A program made the translations under genes and the position numbers. The notes beneath the pieces were generated by a model. It was not told the DNA's origin. It saw only the letters and a program-made list of their open reading frames with translations, and searched no databases. From Sorghum bicolor (taxonomy: Eukaryota > Streptophyta > Magnoliopsida > Poales > Poaceae): a stretch of 64,000 nucleotides of DNA. The DNA lies in NCBI RefSeq assembly GCF_000003195.3, contig NC_012873.2:16977202-17041201 (forward strand), in the 5' to 3' direction. The first letter of the stretch is position 1. The number at the start of each line of letters is the position of its first letter. Positions 34,515 through 43,874 of this stretch are shown piece after piece.

Positions 34515-35409
34515 CTCCGTCTCCTTCCTAGCGCCGCGGCTCCGGCGAGCTCCAGTGAGCCGTCGGCGAGCTCTCGGCCTCCGCGGTGAGACGCGTTAGC
34601 TTCCTCGACCTCCCGCGCACCCAGGGGCACCCTTTTCTCCCACTCTCCTCTATCCTAACCCCTGTGACCACGGGCACGGCGGACGGCCGTCTCGGCCGAG
34701 CAAACGCCGGCCACTACGAGCGAGTAGAGCGTGACTTGAGCAGCGCAAAAGCACCAGGGGCTCACCACGACCTCAACCGAGCAAGAAGCGGCAGCGGAGA
34801 GGCTCTGGCTGACGCTGGCCACGATGACGTGCTTGCGGTGGCGCTCGGCCGGAGTTGAGAAGGGAAACGGCTCGGGTGGGAGCTACGGTAGAGTAGAGCG
34901 TGTGTTTGGGGGTGCAATCGGTGGCGGGGCTCAAGGCGGAGCTGCTGGGGTGCTCAAATGGCTTGGAATGGCAACGGGTGAGGCGAATTTGGTCGGCGCA
35001 GGAAACTCGTCGGCGTCGGGGTTCAAGAAAAAAAAGAGGGGACTCCGGCCACTCGGGGCTTTATCCCCACGACAGAAGGCGGTTCGCAGATGAGGACGTC
35101 CACGCGAAGCACAGCAGCAAGCAGCTGCGTGGCCAGCTGCGTGGCGGCGTGCACGGAGGCGGCTCTGCCCCGGCGGCAGAGCACCCCCCCCTGCCGATCA
35201 CTGTAGCAGTCCTCATCCACAGTTTGTCTTCTTGCGAAATTCGACCAAAACTTGAACTAAAGTCAAATTTCCACCAAAACGAAAGTTGTACAAAATTTTG
35301 TAAACTACAAATCATCTTTTGGTGGCCATAGCTTATTCCGAGTGGAAGATAGCCAATTTGGCTAAACAGTTTGGAATTTCAACTCAAATCGATGAAATTC
35401 AAATTTTTG

Positions 35410-35664
35410 AATTGGGGGCAAAATAGGATTTCCAAAATTACTTTTGTTTTTCCTAAACAACTTGAAAAACTCCCAACATGAAAGTTGCTCAATTTTTGTG
35501 CTCTACAACTTTCATGTTGACCACTTTTCAAAATTCCAAATGGATTTTGAATTGGGGGCAAAATAGGATTTCCAAAATTACTTTTGTTTTTCCTAAACAA
35601 CTTGAAAAACTCCCAACATGAAAGTTGCTCAATTTTTGTGCTCTACAACTTTCATGTTGACCAC
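35410..35664. repeat. Tandem duplication in element D right LTR
   Basis: A unit of about 114 bp beginning ATTGGGGGCAAAATAGG and ending TGTTGACCAC occurs twice, separated by 27 bp. The left LTR has one copy. The TTGAATTGGGGG string present before both copies is a likely point of template switching. Confidence 0.88.
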
Positions 35665-35830
35665 ACAAGCATCAACACACCACATAAGCACACTCTACCT
35701 CCCTAAGCTCAAGCAATAAAAATAAACTTGTTTTAAGTTGATGCATACAAATGTGCTTTAACAATTATGCTTTACAATGCTTATGATGACATGATCCGTT
35801 TTTAGTAACCGTAACATCAGAGATGTTACA

Positions 35831-35835
35831 TGGTG
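35831..35835. repeat. Target-site duplication of element D, right copy (TGGTG)
   Basis: Matches 21860-21864 exactly and lies directly after the LTR end. Confidence 0.97.
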
Positions 35836-37196
35836 TCTATAAGAACTCCATTACCACTCATCCACTTCATCCCCAGAATTACATCTATGCCCACACCGGG
35901 TAAAACAACCAGATCAGCAAGAAACTGACGGCCTCCTATCTCCAGAGTTGCCCCCAAAACCACTTGATTGGTGGAAATATCATTTCCCGCAGCACTAATA
36001 CAATATCTGCCCTTATCAAGTGTGATGGTCTTGATGCTATGCTTAGATACAAATTCAGAACTCACAAAAGAATGCGATGCTCCAGAATCAAAAAGCACGA
36101 GTGCATCATGTTGATTGACCAGAAACTTACCAGCCGTGACTACCTCACCAGCAGGGATTGCCTCCACAGTTGTGTAATGAACACGCCCCTGACGGACGTT
36201 CCCCTGGTTGCCCTTCTTTGGCGGGTAAGGACAGTTGCTCTGCCAATGCCCGGTCTGATTGCAGTTCCAGCACGGACGGTTGGCAGGTGGAGTCTTGGCA
36301 TAGTTGGGACCTGTGTTGCCCCTAGGAAGAGCAATAGAGTACCCCTTGCGAAAACCCGTCTTTGCCTGATTCTTCTTCACCGGAGGGCGGTATCGCTGGT
36401 TGGGGGTTGGAGCACGGAATGGTGGCTTAGTTGCCATGGGAGTCTTGGACTGAGATGATCCTGCCCCGGCCTCAAAAGCCCTCTTGCGAGTCTTGGTCGC
36501 AGTGTACACAGTGTTATAATTCTCTTGAGTAAGAGCATCACTGACAAACTCGTTGAAAGTTGCACACTTAGTGCGGCCCATAGTCTTCAGCAATTTGGGA
36601 CCCAAACCCCGCTTGAAACTAGCGATCTTTTTCGTCTCCGTGTTCACAAACTCAGGAGCATACCTAGACAAGTGATTGAAAGCATGAAAATACTCCTTCA
36701 GAGTCTTGTTGCCCTGCGTCAGCTGCATGAACTCGGTGTGCTTCATCTCCATAACACCCGGAGGAATGAAATGCCCTTTAAAAGCATCACGGAAAAGATT
36801 CCAATCAAGCACGGTGTCGGCTGGAAGAGCTTCCCGATACTGATTCCACCAGATGCCTGCCGGTCCTTGCAGTTGATGAGCTGCATACTCCGCCTTCAAA
36901 CCTTCAGTCAAACGAAGTAGGCGAAACTTTTGTTCCACCGTATTCAGCCACTCTTCAGCTTCTCTGAAAGGTGGGGGCTTCGTATCCATGAAGTCCTTGA
37001 AGCTACTATACTGGTTAGGAGCTGGCCCTTCCTGTGCATTACGGCCACCCTGATTTGCCATCCGATTGATGGTCTCAGTGAGCATCCTCTGATTTTCCAC
37101 CATCATTTGCATCAGCTCAGCTGGATTTGGTGGTGGAGGAGGAGGTGGTGGATTCATGTTTGCACGCTGTTCCGCACCTCGGGTGCCACGAGACAT
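35836..37196 (-). CDS. Element C gag and aspartic protease
   Basis: I take ATG 37196 as start because the sequence from there (MSRGTRGAEQ..., then a run of eight prolines) resembles gag N-termini; the frame is open 86 codons further upstream but looks non-coding there. The Retrotrans_gag core follows (FMDTKPPPFREAEEWLN, GIWWNQYRE, FRDAFKGHFIPPG, YFHAFNHLSRYA). Then come a basic linker, a CCHC knuckle (CWNCNQTGHWQSNC) and the protease (LVLFDSGASHSFV, VVLPGVGIDVILGMKW). The frame is unbroken up to element D and in phase with pol at 21864. Gag-pol was therefore a single frame before D inserted. Confidence 0.94.
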
Positions 37197-37552
37197 CTGA
37201 AAAGACACAGTCAGTGAGCATTGATGATGACAAGATTTGCCGTAGAAGAACTTATATTCATGCCTGAAAGTATTCGAGAGAATAGCTTTACAGAAAGGCA
37301 CAACAATTCCATTCCACAAAACAACATCACCAATCCAACACATGACATAGATATCCGCAAAACGCACCACAACGGAAAACATCGGCATAACATAACGATC
37401 ATAAAGACTGCACATAGGGCCCATGAAGTTATTACCCCTTACAGTACATGCCATGAGTCAAGCTCAAAGTTTCGGATTACAACATGGTTACAAAAGCACC
37501 ACAGCCGACTGGCATACAACAAAAGATCCTGGCAGCAACTACCCACTACTCC
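37197..37552 (-). other. Spacer between extra ORF and gag of element C
   Basis: 356 bp with no convincing coding content and no recognised signal. Element D has a shorter spacer (213 bp) at the same position. How ribosomes reach gag past an upstream ORF of 361 codons is not evident; splicing or reinitiation are possible. Confidence 0.5.
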
Positions 37553-38638
37553 CTACACTCCAGGCTCGTCATCCGAATCAGCGTCGAAGATCGCCTCTCC
37601 ATCCTCGTCGCTAACCGGCTCAAGCTCCTCGTCCTCCACGTCCTCGTGTAAAGGTGGTGCAGCCGCTGCTGGTCCATCAACCTCCATACCATCATCATCG
37701 GCCACAATCACCTGAGGTCCCACCTCTGGATACACGGGTATAGGGCGAGGAATAGGGTGTAGCAAGTTGTTGAGACGGTGAATCTCCACAAGACCAGCCT
37801 CAATCTGACCCTGTAGATAGTTCTCCCGCTCAAGCGACTGAACTCGGTGCATCTCCCATGCTCGGCGCCTGTTCTCCGACACACGGAGTGCAGTATCCCT
37901 CTCACGGGTGAGCTGCACCAAGCGCTCCTGCAAAGTCTCCCTCTCTCGAGCTAACTGGCTCATCTGATCCTGCTTATGATCTCTCTCTCTGATGGCCTTC
38001 ACCCACTGCTGTCTACGGTACTCCGCTATGTCCTCCCAGTCATTGCGGTCCTTCTGAGTTTGCTCCAGGAGTCTAGCTTGCTTGCGAAACTTGCGAGCAC
38101 GCTTTTCAGCCTTCCGCTGCATCTCCTGGGCCCTGCGAACAGCCACCATCACCTGTGCATAGGTGCCCTCTCGCTGACTGATCAGCTTGAGTACAGCCAT
38201 CATAGCACTCATAGCAGGACTAGAGCTCTCAGCTCTCTCTCCTCTGCCTCGAACCAAAGCACAACCATCAGCCTGTTTCCACTCCGCGGCTGCTGGGTCA
38301 GCACTAGGAATGGAGGCCGCTGGTCCTCTCGTCAGCTCGTCACCACACCTCTGACATATATCTAGCAGGATAGTCTGGGCTGCAACCTGAGCTGCCTCCC
38401 AGGGAGTCTGCCCATCTGAGCTGCATGTCCAGCCTGTCCATGCAGGCTTGTCGCCATGTGGAGGGACAACTCCCTGCACAGCAAACCACTGGATCCCTCC
38501 TGTGCTCTCCATCTCCCACCAAGAATACTGAGGTGGCTCAGTATACCCAACAGTCCGTAACACTCTCCAGAGCAGGGTAGGAGTGCCAAACTCATGCAAG
38601 AAAGTGTCACTGGGACGAGGTGAAGCGGGTGCGTCCAT
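37553..38638 (-). CDS. Element C extra ORF before gag: possible dsRBD-like domain, coiled coil, acidic tail
   Basis: A 361-codon open frame between leader and gag. Residues about 20-95 have the order helix, three strands, helix of a double-stranded-RNA-binding domain: PPQYSWWEME, IQWFAVQGVV, WTGWTCSSDG, then the alanine-rich helix EAAQVAAQTILLDIC. This is my reading of the pattern, not a database match. Residues about 140-300 are a long Arg/Gln/Glu-rich coiled coil (QRKAEKRARKFRKQARLLEQ and beyond). Then LNNLLHPIP and an acidic tail ending DADSDDEPGV. The coiled coil, LHP motif and acidic tail parallel the D ORF at 30852-31556. Unbroken, so perhaps under selection until recently. Function unknown. 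Confidence 0.82.
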   Translation of the reverse strand: MDAPASPRPSDTFLHEFGTPTLLWRVLRTVGYTEPPQYSWWEMESTGGIQWFAVQGVVPPHGDKPAWTGWTCSSDGQTPWEAAQVAAQTILLDICQRCGDELTRGPAASIPSADPAAAEWKQADGCALVRGRGERAESSSPAMSAMMAVLKLISQREGTYAQVMVAVRRAQEMQRKAEKRARKFRKQARLLEQTQKDRNDWEDIAEYRRQQWVKAIRERDHKQDQMSQLARERETLQERLVQLTRERDTALRVSENRRRAWEMHRVQSLERENYLQGQIEAGLVEIHRLNNLLHPIPRPIPVYPEVGPQVIVADDDGMEVDGPAAAAPPLHEDVEDEELEPVSDEDGEAIFDADSDDEPGV

Positions 38639-39461
38639 CTGTGGAAAGGAATAGGATTACCATGGGTAAAAGAGGATTAGTTGAAGCAACATTTATTTAT
38701 TTAAAAAGGGACGAAATTGCAAGGGAAGGAGCAGACAAAATGTATGTATGAATGCGACATGATGCATGCACGAACCGTACGTCCTCACAAACTTAGAAAA
38801 TTAATATTCTAACGGATATACGGTGGCATACATTCGTCTCTCGATACGGTAACTATCGGTTTACACGTGCGCTGTTAGAGTACCTGCAGAAAACTTCATT
38901 TCAGCCCAACAGTTCCCAATATATATCACTCAAGAAAGCAGTAAACTAAGTGCACATTGCTTGGACATGCCCAACATGCCCCAACAATGACACCACAACT
39001 ACCCGAGAAATTAAATGCTCCCCAATTAAGTTTCTTTCGTGGCTCCATGGTTTCGACATGTGACCACTCCAGAAAACCACCGCGAACACTCCCCTAGATC
39101 GCCGTTTGGACGATCATGCTCTCACAGCTCACACTTACCTGAGCGTAGGTGCGACGTTGCATGATTTAAATCTAGCGACATATGTGGCTAATTCACATAT
39201 GAAGGCTACCTCCACCATTAGACCACAGGGTAGCATAGTGCGGTCATCACACATCCATACCTGAGTACTGCCGGAGATGCATAAATAAAACCCCCCAAGT
39301 CAGTACTTAAATAGCCACCTAGAGTCCTTATATGGGCAAGGAGGATTCGACCACTGGCATAACTTAATTATTTGTTTTACACCATTTTATTTAAAAAAAA
39401 TTCTTTTGTTTTAAATACACAAACGCTGCATTTATAATGCTGAACTTGCTCCGATGCCAGC
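38639..39461 (-). other. Element C 5' leader with primer-binding site (39448-39459)
   Basis: 823 bp between the 5' LTR and the extra ORF without coding signal. On the minus strand TGGCATCGGAGC (39448-39459) begins two bases inside the LTR border. It differs at two positions (T to C, A to G) from the standard initiator-methionine primer site seen in D. Confidence 0.8.
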
Positions 39462-42400
39462 TGTCACAGAACCGACCAAATTATAAGAGTTCAAGTGCAG
39501 AAACGATCGTCAAACAATCAAGTTTCTAAACTTGAGCCCATATAATCCCGGTAGTCAATCGAAATCACGAAGGACTTCAAACCAACTCGCAACAAACCAA
39601 GATCGTAATAGTTCAACATAAATACAACGAATGTTACATGGTCATTCATTGCCGTCGAAGCGGCACCACATCGGAGTATTAAGTTATTACAACACTTGTT
39701 CGAAGTAGCGGAAGCAAAATAATTACACACACTGGTTCAAAGTTCAGTTCACAAGTTTGTTACTGCCAGAGTCTAGGTCATCCTTCCAAAAGCATCATAG
39801 ACGAGAAGATTAGAGAACCGTGCCCAACGGTTAGTCCTCATCCCCAGCAGGATGGAGACAGGTCTTGCAGAAACCGTCATAGAAAATATCATCTGCAACA
39901 GGTGGGAATAAACCCTGAGTACGAGGATGTACTCAGCTAGACTTACCCGTCTAGTAAAACATAAAAGACACCAAAGATCATGCAAGGCTGAATATCAAGT
40001 GGAGTTGGTTGACTCACTCTTTTGCCAAAAGCTTAAGTTACAACTAAATTAGTTTGGGAGCATCATCTTTATTTATCATCAGCCTACCACTAGATTAGCA
40101 CCTGTACTACAACACATCACTTGATTATTACAAACAATAATAACCATACCAAATTCATCATATGTTCTTCTTGCTATCATCATTATCATGAACCAAGTTC
40201 ATTAGTGAATGCTACGTTTGCCGCTGCTCTGTCAAGTTCTCACTAACCGGGAGAGACGGCGATTCGAATCGAATTCCTATCCAGCTGGAGGTTTATTCCT
40301 AGCACTCACCCAAGCATCCCCTGCCGGAGAGCCAACGGGTCACCTTTGGTACAACTCAGGAATCGCGGCTCCGATCAGCGCCGCACTCCCAGGGCTACCA
40401 CTCTGCCAGGGAGGTCAGGAATTTTAACTCACCTGCCTTTGGGCTTACGCCAATGGTCCCCCGCACACCGCACTTCCTCCGGTAGTGCGCACTTTATACT
40501 TGCCGGTCTTCCGGCCTGAGTCATACTACTCGGCTTCGCGGTCGGAACGAGTTATCCGGCCAACTAAGTGTCAGGCATGCGTTCAACATGACAAGAGGAC
40601 GTACAACGATCGGTCCTTAGCTGCCACAGACGGAGTTACTACAAACTTGCAAAACTCCGCCCGGCTTAAATCAATTTAATCAGGTTCCATCCACGATAGC
40701 ACATATAGACCATCGCGACCCGACACAACCCTATATCGCGCGGATGACAGAATATCACCCGACTTCTACCGGTTAAAGCATAACTAAGCTGCTACTCGGA
40801 CCTAACTCTACAACCACGGAGGGTGAGTTATCTGGACAGGGATAGAGTAGAATGCAGCAACATTTTCATCACAACTCCTATACGTAATGCATCAATAGAT
40901 ATAACGTATTAAGTAAACTTTCGAAAATAGAGGAGGCTTAGAATGCTCCGGGGCTTGCCTTTCACGAACGATGCTGGCTCGTGATTCGGGCACTCAACTT
41001 CTTCTTCGGGCTCCTCGAGTCCGGCTTGCTGGACCTCCACCTCCTGGCTGCCTTCCTGGCCTTCGGGGTTCGCTTGGAGCTCGAAGGAAACTGCCACGCC
41101 CGGTGCACCTATTGCATGCTCGATGAATGAGAAGGTGCACATGCTACAGATGAATGCTTAATAACACAAGCAACTCACTGTACACTCATTTACGGAGCAA
41201 GAGTTATATTAACTCACATGAATAAACAAGTTAACATAACCCAAAACCTATCATGGCACCAAAGCAGCAAACGACACAAAACAAGTATGCTCAGTAAATA
41301 AATCATAATTATAGATAGACAGGTCCAACAAACACGAGTCAAGACATTCTGGAAAGCTTAGGAAATTGTCTACAACTCATCTTTAAACATGACAGCAAGA
41401 TTCAAACATTAAACTAGTCATTTTAACAAAGTTCCAGGTTCTGTCCCAGAAAAACAGAGAACCCCTATTTCTGGAACCCAACTTGGAACAGCTATAACTT
41501 TTAAACTACTTGGCCAAATGACCTCAAATTTAAACCACAGTTAGTTCAACAAGTTTAGAACAACTTTGTTTTATACAAGTTTCACAGAAAGTCAAGTTAT
41601 CATTAAGCAAAGTTAAATTACTCACTTGCTGTCCAGACAGCATTTAACCCTATAGTTAATTATTTAATGATATGATCAAAACACAAACCATGCCATATGA
41701 CTCATGAGCACAAACATATTACAAGGTCACCAGATCATCAGTTGAAAACCCCAAAACAATTACTTAACAAGGCATTTATTAATTAATTTTAGATAAGGCA
41801 TATTTACAAGATATTAGTTAAAGTGCTCAGAAAAATCTACAAAAATTACAGAGGCACAAGTATAACATCAGATCACCACCATAAAAATTTCAGGACCATT
41901 GCACATGCCAAATTAAAGATATGCATTTAACATGTATCAAGGCATTTATTTCATAAATTCATAGACATGACTTATATAGTGTCAAAAAACAGATTTCAGA
42001 TTATTTATATCTTAGGAATACCATAAACAAGTTTACCACCAAAATAGAGCACCAGCCTAAGCACCAATTATTTTATGTGATTTAATTAAAGAAACAAGCC
42101 ATATTTCAAACACAAATTACATATCACAACTGCAGTGCTCCAAAAATCATGAAATAATTATCACAGCACTCTAATGCCATGCAAAGACCACCATAAAATT
42201 TTCAGAGCAAACTAATCAGTAAAACCAGAGATATGCATTTATCCATAAATAACAAGATTAAATCCTTAATAAATAATTTCTCAGAAAACATGATTCATTT
42301 TATATTTTTATTAAATACTAGCCATCTCAAGAAACAACACAAAATTTGTTTCACAATTTTTGGATCACTAGAACTAGAGATATGATTTTTACAAAATCAG

Positions 42401-43869
42401 CTCAAACTCTGATTTAAACAAAGGAGAAAGAGAAACTGACAGAGGGGACCCGCGCGTCAACAGACCCCACCTGCCAGTGACCCGGAAGCAGAGGCGCGGC
42501 TTGACCGCCGGAGATCTCGCCGACGGCGAGGTCTCGGCGCTGGCCAAGGGCACCATCGTGCTCCCCACTGCATTCCGCATCTAGCGGTACCCAAAACCCT
42601 AACTCTACTGAGCTCTAGGTACCTCGCCCTCGCGAATGGCGGCACGGCGGTGGTGCGCGGCCGACCGCCGGCGTCTCTGGCCGGAGACAGGGCAGAAGAG
42701 AACGAGGACGAGCAACAGCAAGACCTAGCGAAGCTTTTGGGACAAGAATGAGAAGGAATGGTGGACTACAGAGCCCTGGCCACGACGCCGGTGGCCATGG
42801 CGGAACTCCGGCGAGGTAAGCTCGCGTCGGAGCAGGCAATGCGGGCTCACCGAGGCTCGGCAGTCGCAACCAGCTCGACGACGGTGGAGAGGAGAGGCTT
42901 GCGGAGCGCTGGACCGAGCTGCTTGGCCGGAGACACGGAGATGTGCGCGCGCGAGCTCGCCGAAGCAACGGCGGCGACGCGGAAACGACAACGCGCGAGA
43001 GAGAGAGGACACCGGGAGCGGAAATGGCTCTGTCCACGCGACCGGGGCGCCGGGGCGAGATGAAGGACGCGCGGAGGACTGACGGGCGGGGCCAACGGCG
43101 ACGTACGGACGCCACGAGTCCAACACGCGGCACACCGGCGAGCTTCCCCTGACTGACGACGACGCGATTCAGTTTCCCCCGAGCCGACTGAAACTCGATT
43201 TTGCCCGACGATTTACTCCCTAATCACTCGATGATTTTGCTGGCTAATTGCTCCATGCTGGAGAGCTACACGAGTACTCCAACATTGCTTACAAGATCAA
43301 GGCTTGATTCGCTCTAGAATTCAAACGGGAAGGTGAAGAACACCCCCTCGAGCAAACTGCAAAGCACCCAGGACTTAGAAAATTTTCTAAGTGTTGAAAA
43401 CAGCCCCAAATCTGCCTTGTGGGCCACTTTTGAGCTATTTATGATCATTTTCATGAGAGATGGCCATAAAACAACTTTTGTTCCTTATAAACTTTGCTAC
43501 AACTTTGCTGTAGGAAGTTTTGACATGCAAACATTTTATGAAACACTTTTTAAAAGCCTAAGCAAAAGAGGTCTCTAGGGCCTATTTGCATAAGTAGGAC
43601 TTAAGTGATTATTTTGGAGAAGTGATCAACATGAACATTGTTCCCAAGATTAAGTTAAGCATAGATAAGCTATTTACCAAGGCATTAAGCACAAACACTA
43701 GCATTGTTCACTCAAAAATAAGCATAGGAAGCCTATTTAAGCAATTTAAAACACATTTTTGCAAAGAATGACATGTCTCAAGATAGATGATGATCATGGA
43801 TGCTTTGAATAAATGATGATGCTCATGCTATGCACATGTTTGATGCAACCATAACACTGGGGTGTTACA
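39462..43869 (-). repeat. Element C 5' LTR (right LTR)
   Basis: 4408 bp, matching 14427-18836 with a 4-bp deletion near 41690, a 2-bp insertion near 43458 and about 26 substitutions by eye. The GC-rich block is at about 42420-43160. As the 5' LTR of a minus-strand element it would carry the active promoter. Confidence 0.96.
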
Positions 43870-43874
43870 GATCC
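43870..43874. repeat. Target-site duplication of element C, right copy (GATCC)
   Basis: Exact match to 14422-14426, adjoining the LTR end GTTACA. Confidence 0.97.

Larger units (their letters stand above)
21865..35830 (-). mobile_element. Element D: Tekay/Del-type chromovirus with extra ORF before gag (histone H3-tail-like N-terminus)
   Basis: LTRs are 21865-25912 (4048 bp) and 31930-35830 (3901 bp), flanked by TGGTG; full length is 13,966 bp. The minus-strand order is LTR, primer site, extra ORF (31556-30852), gag-protease (30638-29174), pol with chromodomain (29173-26117), polypurine tract, LTR. Gag has one frameshift near 30345 and one amber codon at 29174-29176; pol and the extra ORF are open. 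It lies inside C gag-pol, close to the protease/RT junction. It is the innermost, hence youngest, member of the A-B-C-D stack. Confidence 0.96.
31930..35830 (-). repeat. Element D 5' LTR (right LTR), with a rearranged end segment
   Basis: Matches 21865-25912 with roughly 0.6% substitutions by eye up to about 35550. There the left LTR has a unique stretch (about 25491-25742) that is missing. In its place this LTR has a second copy of a unit of about 115 bp (35410-35523 repeated at 35551-35664). The two join to the shared ending at ACACAAGCATC. The usual GC-rich block is at about 34405-35200 and the palindrome at 34490-34514. Confidence 0.95.
14427..43869 (-). mobile_element. Element C: Tekay/Del-type chromovirus with 4.4-kb LTRs and an extra ORF before gag, split by element D
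   Basis: LTRs are 14427-18836 (4410 bp) and 39462-43869 (4408 bp), flanked by GATCC. I count roughly 26 substitutions between them by eye (about 0.6%). Without D the element is about 15.5 kb. On the minus strand the order is LTR, primer site, extra ORF (38638-37553), gag-protease (37196-35836), pol with chromodomain (21864-18879), polypurine tract, LTR. No stop codon is seen in its gag, pol or extra ORF; D alone interrupts it. RT, integrase and chromodomain sequence point to the Tekay/Del lineage. Confidence 0.95.
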
